Shown: positions 8,669 through 17,260 of the stretch, in pieces
Layout: every line of letters begins with the position of its first letter
Numbering within the stretch: position 1 is the stretch's first letter
Assembly: GCA_019115705.1 (NCBI GenBank)
Contig: DXDB01000160.1
Span: 1 to 64,000 of the forward strand
Direction: 5' to 3'
DNA from: Candidatus Tetragenococcus pullicola
Lineage (GTDB): Bacteria; Bacillota; Bacilli; Lactobacillales; Enterococcaceae
Length of the DNA: 64,000 nt
Notes under the pieces: generated by a model
Told to the model about the DNA's origin: nothing
Databases searched by the model: none
The model's input: the letters and a program-made list of their open reading frames with translations, nothing else
Made by a program: the position numbers and the translations under genes

Positions 8669-8715
8669 ATTCCAAAGTCAGAATACGGATTATTGTATCA
8701 GTCATTGTAAGAAAG
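8665..8715 (+). repeat. Direct repeat copy 2: degenerate levR-like 3' end
   Basis: This is a second copy of the levR 3' terminus, now non-coding. Its equivalent of codon CAA has become TAA and it lacks the rest of the gene. It adjoins a MITE end remnant upstream and leads into the AraC gene downstream, so this may preserve the ancestral levR-araC junction. Confidence 0.85.
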
Positions 8716-8764
8716 TAAGTAAAGAAATTTTTCAAATCAAGACATGATTGGATGGGAAATAAAG

Positions 8765-9640
8765 ATGGAAAACAAACAATCGTATAAAGAAGAGGCGCAA
8801 CATGGCACACAAGATTTTCCTTTTGCCTATTATGGCGAGATTAGACGCACTTGGAATGATTTTTATGTGCCACCCCATTGGCATGAAGAAGTAGAAATAA
8901 TTTGTCTTTTAAAAGGACAGGCGGAGGTTCGAATTGCTGAACAAACGTTTCTTGTCAAAGAAAAGACGATTCTTTTTGTTCCTCCCAATCAGTTGCACCA
9001 TGTCTACCAAGTCGACAATAGTCAAGCCGAGTTGTGCTCGTTTGTTTTTCATCCGGCTTTTGTTTCCAGTTTAGAAAAAGATCGCATTACTAAAGATCAA
9101 TTATCCTTATTGTTAAATGATACACCAAAAAGTACTTTTATTATCTATCCTGAAAGTAACCATCAAGAGCAAGTAACTGAGTTAATCAAAGAAGTAATCC
9201 TCTTTTCAGAAGAACAGCCTGATTTTTTTGAGTTACAAATCAAAGGACTTTTATTGCAACTGCTAGGGTATTTACTGCTATCTACCAAGGTAAAAGCACG
9301 TGAGACGATGAGCCAAAGAATTCAGAAAGACCGTGCTAAAACTGTTTTACGCTATATCAATAGACATTATCATGAGAAAATACAATTGGCCGATCTTGCT
9401 GCTAGTGTTTCTTTAAGTAAAGAGCAATTCTCACGCTTTTTTAAGGAGACATTCAAACAATCACCAATGCATTTTTTAACACAATTTCGTTTGCAAAAAA
9501 CAGTTGATTTGTTGCAAACAACCGAGAAAACCATTGCTGAAATAGCCCAATTAACTGGCTTTGACACTAGTAATTATCTAGCGGCATGTTTTAAAAAGTA
9601 TTTTCAAATGACCCCTTCTGAATTTCGTGAAATGACATGA
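8765..9640 (+). CDS. AraC-family transcriptional regulator with cupin sensor domain
   Basis: This 291-residue regulator has an N-terminal cupin-like domain, with YVPPHWHEEVEI typical of sugar-sensing AraC proteins, and a C-terminal double helix-turn-helix ending in TGFDTSNYLAACFKKYFQMTPSEFR. The ATG at 8765 is preferred, with GGGA eight bases upstream; an upstream ATG at 8744 lacks a ribosome-binding site. It lies directly before the GH31 gene in the same direction with no terminator between, so it probably regulates that gene. Confidence 0.88.
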   Translation: MENKQSYKEEAQHGTQDFPFAYYGEIRRTWNDFYVPPHWHEEVEIICLLKGQAEVRIAEQTFLVKEKTILFVPPNQLHHVYQVDNSQAELCSFVFHPAFVSSLEKDRITKDQLSLLLNDTPKSTFIIYPESNHQEQVTELIKEVILFSEEQPDFFELQIKGLLLQLLGYLLLSTKVKARETMSQRIQKDRAKTVLRYINRHYHEKIQLADLAASVSLSKEQFSRFFKETFKQSPMHFLTQFRLQKTVDLLQTTEKTIAEIAQLTGFDTSNYLAACFKKYFQMTPSEFREMT

Positions 9641-9659
9641 TTTTGCTAATAGATGACAG

Positions 9660-9698
9660 AATTCTATAAGACAAAAGCTTTTTTTCTTTCTATAATAA
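9660..9698 (+). promoter_or_regulatory. Possible sigma-A promoter of the GH31 gene
   Basis: A perfect TATAAT lies at about 9691-9696, with a weak -35 (AGACAA) 16 bases upstream. The poor -35 fits an activator-dependent promoter, and the AraC gene next door is the likely activator. Confidence 0.45.
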
Positions 9699-9724
9699 GA
9701 AGTAAAAAGATAGGAGGAAAATAA

Positions 9725-11722
9725 ATGGCTAATTTTACTTATGGAACTGATTATGTTGACTATCAAAACGGTAATGAACAAGTGCGTGTAATGGCTTGGG
9801 GAAAGAATAGCTTACGAGTTGTTAGTAACCCTAGTGGTCCAGTTGATTTGGATTGTGCAGCTCTTTTAGAGGTTGAACCAACCGAGGCAAGTATCACTAT
9901 TGAAGATGGGATTGCTAAAATTACCAATGGCAAAATTACTGGGGTTATTGATGAATCAAATACCTGGAATCCAAATGGGAGACTTTCTTTTTATAACCAA
10001 AAAGGAGAATTATTACTTAAAGAAGCTTATGATGGTCCTTTTTTAGACAAGCCACGATGGTTTAGAGGAATTCCTGGTGGTGATTTTCGTCTGCAAGCAA
10101 CCTTTGCCTCAAATCCTGAGGAAAAAATTTATGGAATGGGGCAATACCAACAAACTATCTTAAATTTAAAGGGCTGTAATTTGGAATTGGCACATCGCAA
10201 TTCACAAGTATCGATTCCTTTTTATATGTCGAACCTTGGTTACGGGTTCTTTTGGCATAATCCTGCGGTTGGCACTGTTTCTTTTGGTACTAACACAACA
10301 GAATGGCGCGCGGAAAGTACCAAACAGCTTGACTATTGGATTACAGCAGGTGATAGTCCAGCTGAAATTGAAAGCCAATATAGTGATGTGACAGGACACG
10401 CACCAATGATGCCAGAATATGGTTTAGGATTTTGGCAATGCAAATTACGTTATTCTTCTCAAGAAGAGGTGTTAGAAATTGCCCGAGAATATCACAAACG
10501 CAAAATTCCTGTTGATGTATTGGTCATTGACTACTACCATTGGCCGCGTTGTGGTGATTTTCGTTTTGATGAAAACTTTTTCCCAGATCCTAAGGCAATG
10601 GCCGATGAAGTACGTTCTTATGGGATGGAATTAATGGTTTCTATTTGGCCACAAATTGAAAGCCGTTCAGAAAATTATAACGAAATGAAAAGAAAAGGTC
10701 TTTTAGTCAAAACAGATCGTGGGATTGATGTCCAAATGCTCTTTCATGGTAACAATGTTTTCTATGATGCGACTAATCCTAAAGCGCGGCAGTATGTTTG
10801 GGAAAAAGTTAAAAAGAATTATCGAGAAAATGGCATTCGCTTGTTCTGGTTAGATGAAGCAGAGCCTGAATATGGCACGTATGATTTTGATATGTACCGT
10901 TATTATATTGGCAGTGCTCTACAAAAAACCAATCTTTATCCAAGAGAATATGTTCGAGGCTTTGACGATGGTGAAAAAAACGATTATCAGGAACATTCGA
11001 TTAAATTAGTACGTTGCGCCTGGGCTGGTAGTCAACGTTATGGTGCTTTGGTTTGGTCTGGAGATATTCATTCTAATTTTGAAGTTTTCAAGCGGCAAAT
11101 TGTTGCTGGACTACAAATGGGATTAGCTGGAATTCCTTGGTGGACAACGGATATCGGTGGGTTTCATGGTGGTAATATTTATGATAAAAATTTCCAAGAA
11201 TTGTTAATTCGTTGGTTCCAATGGGCAACTTTTTGTCCAGTCATGCGACTTCATGGTTCAAGACACCCGCAGACACCTTTATTTAAAGCTGACGGAGAAC
11301 CAACAGAAATGACAGGAGCGGCCAATGAAATTTGGAGCTACGGGGAAGAAAACTATGAAATCATGAAAAAGTTCATTTTTATTCGTGAAAGCTTACGAGA
11401 GTATACGCGAGAATTAATGCGAGAGGCATCTGAAGAAGGAAAACCAGTCATGCGAACCATGTTTTATGATTTTCCCAAAGATGCCATTACTTGGGATTTA
11501 GATACACAGTATATGTATGGTTCCGATATTTTAGTCGCACCAATCGTTGAAGAAAAGGCGACAGAGCGCCGGGTTTACCTACCAGAAGGAGCCACTTGGG
11601 TAGACGCACGAGATGGAGACTCTTATGAAGGTGGGCAATGGATAAAATCACAAGCAACCATTGAGACTTTACCAATCTTCTTGAGAGATGGAAAACAAGA
11701 ATACCTGATTGGAAAAGTGTAA
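9725..11722 (+). CDS. GH31 glycoside hydrolase (alpha-xylosidase / alpha-galactosidase-type)
   Basis: This 665-residue cytoplasmic enzyme has the GH31 (beta/alpha)8 core after an N-terminal beta-domain. The likely nucleophile is Asp377 in FWLDEAEPE and the acid/base is Asp447 in WSGDIHSNF. IPWWTTDIGGF and RLHGSR are further GH31 motifs. It cleaves a terminal alpha-linked sugar, but family members act on xylose, glucose, galactose or GalNAc and the sequence alone does not decide. An AGGAGG site precedes the ATG. It is followed by a terminator at 11848-11903. Confidence 0.88.
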   Translation: MANFTYGTDYVDYQNGNEQVRVMAWGKNSLRVVSNPSGPVDLDCAALLEVEPTEASITIEDGIAKITNGKITGVIDESNTWNPNGRLSFYNQKGELLLKEAYDGPFLDKPRWFRGIPGGDFRLQATFASNPEEKIYGMGQYQQTILNLKGCNLELAHRNSQVSIPFYMSNLGYGFFWHNPAVGTVSFGTNTTEWRAESTKQLDYWITAGDSPAEIESQYSDVTGHAPMMPEYGLGFWQCKLRYSSQEEVLEIAREYHKRKIPVDVLVIDYYHWPRCGDFRFDENFFPDPKAMADEVRSYGMELMVSIWPQIESRSENYNEMKRKGLLVKTDRGIDVQMLFHGNNVFYDATNPKARQYVWEKVKKNYRENGIRLFWLDEAEPEYGTYDFDMYRYYIGSALQKTNLYPREYVRGFDDGEKNDYQEHSIKLVRCAWAGSQRYGALVWSGDIHSNFEVFKRQIVAGLQMGLAGIPWWTTDIGGFHGGNIYDKNFQELLIRWFQWATFCPVMRLHGSRHPQTPLFKADGEPTEMTGAANEIWSYGEENYEIMKKFIFIRESLREYTRELMREASEEGKPVMRTMFYDFPKDAITWDLDTQYMYGSDILVAPIVEEKATERRVYLPEGATWVDARDGDSYEGGQWIKSQATIETLPIFLRDGKQEYLIGKV

Positions 11723-11847
11723 GAAAATAAGAATTTATATTTTTGGTAGTTTTTAAATTAACAAGAAAAAACTACTTACTGATTCTATTTGTTTTAGATG
11801 ATAAAATAAGGAAAAATATTAGGTCTAAGGGTCAAATAAGCTATACC

Positions 11848-11903
11848 AAAAAAGAATCCATATCTGTCAGAAAGCCAACAGTCAGATATAGATTCTTTTT
11901 TAA
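11848..11903 (+). terminator. Terminator after the GH31 gene
   Basis: An AAAAAAGAATC...ATATCTG arm (11848-11866) pairs with CAGATATAGATTCTTTTTT (from 11884), a long stem with a T tract. The rest of the 530-bp gap 11723-12251 is AT-rich. It holds the sigma-54 promoter below and no gene I can support. Confidence 0.85.
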
Positions 11904-12184
11904 CTTTTATGGTTTTATAGATTTCAGTTTTATTTTGCACTGAGATAAATAATTATAAACTTTCTTCTGATGTAAAAATAGCATTACATATTTCATTCTG
12001 TGAGCAGTTTTGATAAGTGATTTCCTTACTCTTATTCATTTTGTAGTTTCTGATTGAGGGAACTCATTTTGTTACTGTTTTTATTTATAGATGAAATTAG
12101 TTATTTTAAAATGATAACAATCGTATGAATTATTCATCTATATATAAGTGTATAAAGACTATAGAAAATTCTATCGACAGAATT

Positions 12185-12200
12185 TGGTATGAAATTTGCT
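12185..12200 (+). promoter_or_regulatory. Sigma-54 promoter of the first secreted lyase module
   Basis: TGGTATGAAATTTGCT has GG (12186-12187) and GC (12198-12199) 10 bases apart, with a CGACAG box at 12175-12180. The third base of the -24 triplet departs from the C consensus. It lies 52 bp before the lyase start and would place the secreted enzyme under the same LevR-type control as the PTS genes. Confidence 0.7.
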
Positions 12201-12251
12201 TTTTGAGAACTGTAGAACTATTTTTAGAAAAATAATAGAAGGAGGAAAAGT

Positions 12252-15200
12252 ATGGCTAGAATTAGACGGGTAATAGTAGGAATGATAGGCTTATTTTTAT
12301 TGACAACAGGAGGTGCTACCGTAAATGCCAAAGAGCAACAAGAGATTACTTTAGAGGAAGATGCATTTGTCTCATCGTTTAACAACCAGAATGATCAAGT
12401 CATGATAGAAAGTAATGATAACAAAATAATTGTTGGAAAAGGAAGGCATGCTTTTTATAAACTGAATTTGAAAGAACTATCAAGTGATTCACTAGATAAG
12501 GTTACGTTAAATTTAGCTAAATCTCATGCTGCAAATACTTTAGTTTATAATGAAGCTTCGAACTTTTTACGTTCTGATGATGGTAAGGAAGGTGACGAGG
12601 AATGGACTGCTGATAATATAACTTTTAATAAACGCCCTATTAATTTAGATAATAGCAAAAAATACACACATGCATTAGATAAAAGCGGCGAGTATGATAT
12701 TTCTTTAGATGTAAGTGAAATCGTGAAAAAAGCAATAAATGAAAATAGAAATGTTATTACAATCCATATTACGACAGAAGAAGTAGAAGATTCGACAGTT
12801 AGTGCTACGGAATTTTATTCATCAAGGTCAGGTAAGAAACCTTATATTGCTATTTCTAAAAAAACAGATGAGCAACCAATCGAGATAGTTGGAAATGATA
12901 TTGGAGATTATACAACGAATAGTTTTTTACCAATTGGTTATTACAAGATAAAAGATCCGAAAAATTCATCACATTATGTCAGTACAGATGGGAATGGAAA
13001 TATTCAATTTGTTAAAGATTCTAATCAAGCGGAAGTTTTTTCTATATATAAGTCAGAAGCTGTGGAAAGTATAAAAGGGAATATTGACTCAACTTTTGCT
13101 ATTCAATCAACAGAAAATGGTAAATTTTTAACAATTCAACTCTATTTTAATTCTACAGATGATGATAAATCATATTACAATAAGTTAGATGAAAATAATT
13201 TTTATCTCAACTTCTCATCACCAAGAGTTAACTATAATGAGCGATTCAAATTAACGTTTTTTGAAAAAAGTAATAGAGTAACAATTGCCTCTCATCTAGA
13301 TACATTACGAGATGAAGAAAGTAAGAATGATTTTTACTTAAGCTCTTCAGAGAAAGGATTAACGACATCAAGAAATCAGCGCAATCCTTATTATTTTGAA
13401 TTAGAAGAATCGAATCATTCAGGCCCAATTGTTGTTACCAATGATGTTTATGGGGATGAAATGATTGTTTCTTGGAAAGCTGTTCAGGAAGATGATGACA
13501 TCAGTGATTATAAAATCAGTTCTGGAACGTCGATTATACAAGAAGGAGACTATTTTCAATCCACTATTCCTATAAATCAATTGGATGAAGAGAATTCAAT
13601 TGTTGTTAACTACAATAATGAGAATATTCAAGTAAGTGGTCAGACAAATTTTAAAAGTTTTACTCACCCAGGAATCCAATTAAATAATGAGAACCTACAA
13701 AATATGAAACAACATATTCAAGATAAAGAAGAACCATGGTATAGTGATTATTTAAAATTGAGAGATAACGTTCCCAACCAACAAAGTTCTGTAGATTATG
13801 TGACTAATGTTCATGAAGGAGTAGGCCGAGGCGATCCAGCAGGTCACGGGAATATCGGCGACTTTGAAAAAGCAGGAAATGCTGCTTATTTCAATGCCTT
13901 ACAGTGGGTAATAACAGGAGAAGATAAGTTTGCTAAAACAGCTACTAAAATATTGAATAGTTGGTCTAGCGAATTAAAAGTAATCGATGGTCGTGACCGT
14001 ATTTTAGGCGCTGGAATCAATAGTGTAAAATTAATTGAAGCTGCTGAAATATTGGCTTACTTTGATGGCGGATATGATGACTTTACAATGGAAAATCAGA
14101 GCCAAATGCAACGCATGCTAAAGAATGTTGTATATCCAGTTATTGAAGACCTAGGTAGTCCGATGATAGCCAATGGGAATTGGGATACAGCGGCTATGAA
14201 TGCTATGATTGCAATTGGAATTTTTACTAACGATCAAGAAATTTTCCAAAGAGCGATTGACCTTTATCAAGACACTCATATAAATGGATCAATCAGTGTG
14301 TATGTCAGTGATAGTGGTCAAAGTGTAGAAAGTGCTCGAGATCAAGCCCATGCACAGTTGGGCATCGGCTATATGGCAGCAACAAGTCAAGCTGCTTATA
14401 ATCAAAATATTGATTTGTTTTCACTTTACGATAATCGCCTTGCAAAAGCTTTTGAATGGGCGGCAAAATACAACCTTTATGAAGAAGTTTCTTTTACGCC
14501 ATTAATGAATGTTTTTCAAGATACTAAGCGAGGTTATTGGACTATTTTAGATAGTGAAAAAATTAATCGTGGCGAATTAAGACCAGTTTATGAACAAGTC
14601 CTTGCTCATTATCAGAATAAAGGAGTAGATATGACTTGGACAGAAAAAGCAGCTCGTGCTATGCGTTCAGAAGGATTGGTTCATAATGACAACTTAAATT
14701 TTTCAACACTTACATTTTACAATGGAGAAAAGTATGAAAGTGCACCAAGTCCTACTTTTAAAATAAGAACTCGTCTTGAACCTTGGTATGAAAGAAACTT
14801 GCAATTTGAAGATGATAAACCAGTCTATGAGACGTTGAGTTCATACTACTCACTATCAAATAATGATGAAATATCAGCAAACAAGCAAAGAGATAATGCT
14901 GATGTCTTTCAGTTGATTGCTAATGAGGATGGAACGTATGCGATATTAAATCAAGAAAATGGAAAATATCTATCAATCAAGGAAGAATTGAACAAAGAAG
15001 GAAATAACTTGTTGAAGGCTGATGCTACTAAAATAACAGATAGTGAGAAGTTTAATGTGATGGGGACTGGCGTTGGCTGTATGTACCTTGAATCACCAGC
15101 TTTTTCAAATCGTATTGTTACGACTACAGTTGAAAATGAGAAAGAGCCAGAAAATGCTAATTTAGTTCTATCATTAGGATCGAACCAAACGGATGATTTT

Positions 15201-15515
15201 GCTTCTGTTACTTTAAATGATCGTTTAATCTTCCATTATCTTGATGATGAAGAAGCATCAATTTTACCAGAATCTATTAAGTTAAATGCAACTGGAATAA
15301 AAACGTTGAAAAAAGGAAAACATATAGAACTTTCTCCAGAAATAACCCCAGAAAATGCTACAAGTAAACATATTGAATGGGCGTTTAGTAGAGAAGGTAT
15401 TGTTGAAATTGATGAAGACAATATATTGACAGCTAAAAAGCCTGGTATTACGAAAGTAACTGCGAAAACAGTTAATGGTAAATCAGCCACGGTAACAATC
15501 CGAGTGACAAAATAA
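12252..15515 (+). CDS. Secreted alginate-lyase-fold polysaccharide lyase with Big_2 domain (lyase A)
   Basis: This 1087-residue secreted protein has a signal peptide (1-26, cleavage near VNA), a DNRLRE/CBM96-like beta domain (about 30-200), a fascin/ricin-like region, a fibronectin-like segment, and an alginate-lyase-family (PF05426) toroid starting with THPGI near 470. Conserved NGNWD (about 641) and ARDQAHA (about 694-700) supply likely catalytic residues. A second ricin/fascin-like stretch and a C-terminal Big_2 domain (about 1008-1087) follow. It probably cleaves a uronic-acid polymer by beta-elimination, and related lyases act on alginate or glucuronan. There is no LPxTG motif; the protein ends at VTIRVTK. 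sipW and a TasA-like gene follow directly. Confidence 0.82.
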   Translation: MARIRRVIVGMIGLFLLTTGGATVNAKEQQEITLEEDAFVSSFNNQNDQVMIESNDNKIIVGKGRHAFYKLNLKELSSDSLDKVTLNLAKSHAANTLVYNEASNFLRSDDGKEGDEEWTADNITFNKRPINLDNSKKYTHALDKSGEYDISLDVSEIVKKAINENRNVITIHITTEEVEDSTVSATEFYSSRSGKKPYIAISKKTDEQPIEIVGNDIGDYTTNSFLPIGYYKIKDPKNSSHYVSTDGNGNIQFVKDSNQAEVFSIYKSEAVESIKGNIDSTFAIQSTENGKFLTIQLYFNSTDDDKSYYNKLDENNFYLNFSSPRVNYNERFKLTFFEKSNRVTIASHLDTLRDEESKNDFYLSSSEKGLTTSRNQRNPYYFELEESNHSGPIVVTNDVYGDEMIVSWKAVQEDDDISDYKISSGTSIIQEGDYFQSTIPINQLDEENSIVVNYNNENIQVSGQTNFKSFTHPGIQLNNENLQNMKQHIQDKEEPWYSDYLKLRDNVPNQQSSVDYVTNVHEGVGRGDPAGHGNIGDFEKAGNAAYFNALQWVITGEDKFAKTATKILNSWSSELKVIDGRDRILGAGINSVKLIEAAEILAYFDGGYDDFTMENQSQMQRMLKNVVYPVIEDLGSPMIANGNWDTAAMNAMIAIGIFTNDQEIFQRAIDLYQDTHINGSISVYVSDSGQSVESARDQAHAQLGIGYMAATSQAAYNQNIDLFSLYDNRLAKAFEWAAKYNLYEEVSFTPLMNVFQDTKRGYWTILDSEKINRGELRPVYEQVLAHYQNKGVDMTWTEKAARAMRSEGLVHNDNLNFSTLTFYNGEKYESAPSPTFKIRTRLEPWYERNLQFEDDKPVYETLSSYYSLSNNDEISANKQRDNADVFQLIANEDGTYAILNQENGKYLSIKEELNKEGNNLLKADATKITDSEKFNVMGTGVGCMYLESPAFSNRIVTTTVENEKEPENANLVLSLGSNQTDDFASVTLNDRLIFHYLDDEEASILPESIKLNATGIKTLKKGKHIELSPEITPENATSKHIEWAFSREGIVEIDEDNILTAKKPGITKVTAKTVNGKSATVTIRVTK

Positions 15516-15531
15516 GAATAAAGGTGACAAA

Positions 15532-16141
15532 ATGAAGAAAATTTTGCATATTGGTTCGACGCTTTACACAATACTAATGATTGGTTTGGTCGCCAAAACC
15601 CTATTTTGTACTTTTTTCCATTTTAAAAACGTTGATATGAAGCCTTTTTAAGATAGTGAAAATGGAACTTTGAGGTTTTGGCTACCTAACCATGATTGGG
15701 TTTATTGGCTTTTTTATAGGGATACGACTCAACGGTGGTGAAGGGATTGGCCCCTGGCAGTTTCGGGCAGTCTTATCGGAAAGTATGCAAGAAACTTATC
15801 CTGTAGGAAGTTTGCTTGTCACAAAGCAAGTTCCTATCAAGGATATAAAAGAAGGCGATGTCCTTTCAATGCAAATAGGAGAGACTGTTCTTTCTCATCG
15901 AATTGTTCATAAATTTAGACAAGAGGATGACTATGTTTTTCAAACAAAAGGAGATAGTAACACGAAAAAAGATCCTTTTGTAGTAAAAGAAAATCAGATA
16001 TTAGGGAAGGTAGTCTTAGGTATTCCTAGCTTGGGGAAGTTTTTGTTAAAACTTCAAACCGCGAATGGAAAAATTGCTTTCTTTTTACTATTGATTGAAC
16101 TTTATTTGTTACAAACCTTTATCAAATTAATTTGGAGTTAG
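15532..16141 (+). pseudogene. sipW: SipW-type signal peptidase interrupted by a MITE
   Basis: The gene begins MKKILHIGSTLYTILMIG (ATG 15532, AGGTGA upstream), exactly like the intact paralogue at 49469. It is then cut after codon ATT by a 109-bp element plus a 6-bp target duplication. Removing 115 bp restores the frame to the downstream part (15692-16141), which keeps the ER-type catalytic Ser (LSESM) and His (LSHRIVH). The insertion shifts the frame and adds a stop. An ATG at 15692 could start a truncated protein that keeps the catalytic domain and half of the first membrane span, but no ribosome-binding site is well placed. The second SipW may substitute. Confidence 0.88.
15583..15691. mobile_element. 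MITE, 109 bp, with 18-bp terminal inverted repeats
   Basis: The left repeat GGTTTGGTCGCCAAAACC (15583-15600) matches the reverse complement of the right repeat GGTTTTGGCTACCTAACC (15674-15691) at 16 of 18 positions. The target duplication ATGATT flanks it at 15577-15582 and 15692-15697. It has no coding capacity; the interior contains complementary CCATTTT and AAAATGG stretches. Conceptual excision restores sipW precisely. The mobilising transposase is not in the window. Confidence 0.9.
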
Positions 16142-16153
16142 GAGAAAAAATAA

Positions 16154-16867
16154 ATGAAAAATAAATTAAAAACGTTGATGCATAGTAAATTAGTAAAAGT
16201 AATTATTACAGGAGTTGCGATAGGGACGGTTGGAATCGGAAGTACGTATGCTTGGTGGACTGCAGAATCAGAAGCTGCGTATACCGTAAAAACAGGGAAA
16301 ATGAATGTAAAAGCTGACTTTACAAATATTGAAAATGAAACAGGGTATGAACCAGGATTGTATGTAGAAGGCGATGGAACGATCATGAATACTGGTAGTG
16401 TGGATGCTTTAGTAAAAGTTTCTGATAATAGTAAAATAAAATTTGCCTACGACACAGACGAAAATGCGATCCCTTCTGATGCACGTGTTTTTGAAGAAGT
16501 GGATCCATCAGCAATCGTAATGGATATTTTACCGACTATCGATGATTCACAAGAGGATGCGTTTTGGTATACAGGAAGCAATGGTGATTTATATGTATTA
16601 ATGATTCCAGGCTCTCAAGTGAGTACCCATGTGACACAAAATTTTCTTGGGGATAAGCTAGACAATCGTTATATGTCGGCAGTAGTAAATACGAAACTAA
16701 AAGCAAATGCTACTCAAGCAATCGAAGAGGCAAGCCTTGCTAATTTTGATGAGAGTATGGAGAATTTAACACCATATGATGGTAACCCAATGGATAAGAC
16801 TTTTTCTACAAACGACTATGCAACGCGAGCTATGGAATTTTTGAACGACATGACTAATAAAAAATAG
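16154..16867 (+). CDS. TasA/camelysin-like exported protein (copy 1)
   Basis: This 237-residue protein has a SipW-dependent signal sequence: a basic start, the hydrophobic stretch VKVIITGVAIGTVGIGSTYA, then WWTAESEA. The mature region has the features of the TasA/camelysin family: TVKTGKMNVKADF, and INxGSVDALVKV-like MNTGSVDALVKVSDNS. TasA proteins polymerise into surface or matrix fibres after cleavage by SipW. It lies 12 bp after the interrupted sipW and is about 70% similar to the copy at 49973. Its pairing with lyase A suggests a fibre that displays or retains the enzyme. Confidence 0.82.
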   Translation: MKNKLKTLMHSKLVKVIITGVAIGTVGIGSTYAWWTAESEAAYTVKTGKMNVKADFTNIENETGYEPGLYVEGDGTIMNTGSVDALVKVSDNSKIKFAYDTDENAIPSDARVFEEVDPSAIVMDILPTIDDSQEDAFWYTGSNGDLYVLMIPGSQVSTHVTQNFLGDKLDNRYMSAVVNTKLKANATQAIEEASLANFDESMENLTPYDGNPMDKTFSTNDYATRAMEFLNDMTNKK

Positions 16868-16910
16868 TGAAAAAATAATAGTATAAAAGCCTATATCTGG
16901 TTATGACATT

Positions 16911-16958
16911 CTCTCCTTACATAGGACACTGAAACACAAAGGTCCTATGTAGGGGGAG
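16911..16958 (+). terminator. Strong hairpin after the TasA-like gene
   Basis: CTCTCCTTACATAGGAC (16911-16927) pairs with GTCCTATGTAGGGGGAG (16942-16958). The following T tract is short (TTTGTG), so termination may be partial. The remaining gap to 17260 holds no gene I can support. Confidence 0.6.
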
Positions 16959-17197
16959 TTTGTGTATCAAAAAGAAAAGATGAAGTATACTCTAGAAAAA
17001 CGAAAGGGAGGTAGTGAGGTAGTACAGAACTATCTGATTGCCAACTATTTTTAGCTTCTCTGTATTGGGACTTTACCTAAGTACGAACCTAAAGTTGGAA
17101 ATAGCGGACACTTTTATGTACTATCACATTAGTCTGAAGTTTTTGATTATGAATTGTAATAATCCAAAGGGAAGGTGTTTAATCATTAAAATAGCCT

Positions 17198-17233
17198 ATC
17201 GACACAAAATAAAATAAGTGTTATAGTGTCGAT
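17198..17233. promoter_or_regulatory. Inverted repeat before levR-like gene 2, possible operator
   Basis: ATCGACAC (17198-17205) and GTGTCGAT (17226-17233) are a perfect inverted repeat with a 20-bp AT-rich spacer. The arms contain the same CGACAC seen next to the sigma-54 promoter at 20078. Placed 28 bp before the regulator start, it could be a binding site for the regulator itself. Confidence 0.45.
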
Positions 17234-17260
17234 GAATGAATTACTTTTGGAGGGGATCAT

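Noticed and set aside
11743-11943. A 66-codon plus-strand frame in the gap before lyase A
   Set aside because: It runs across the GH31 terminator hairpin, has no ribosome-binding site and is AT-biased; treated as non-coding.
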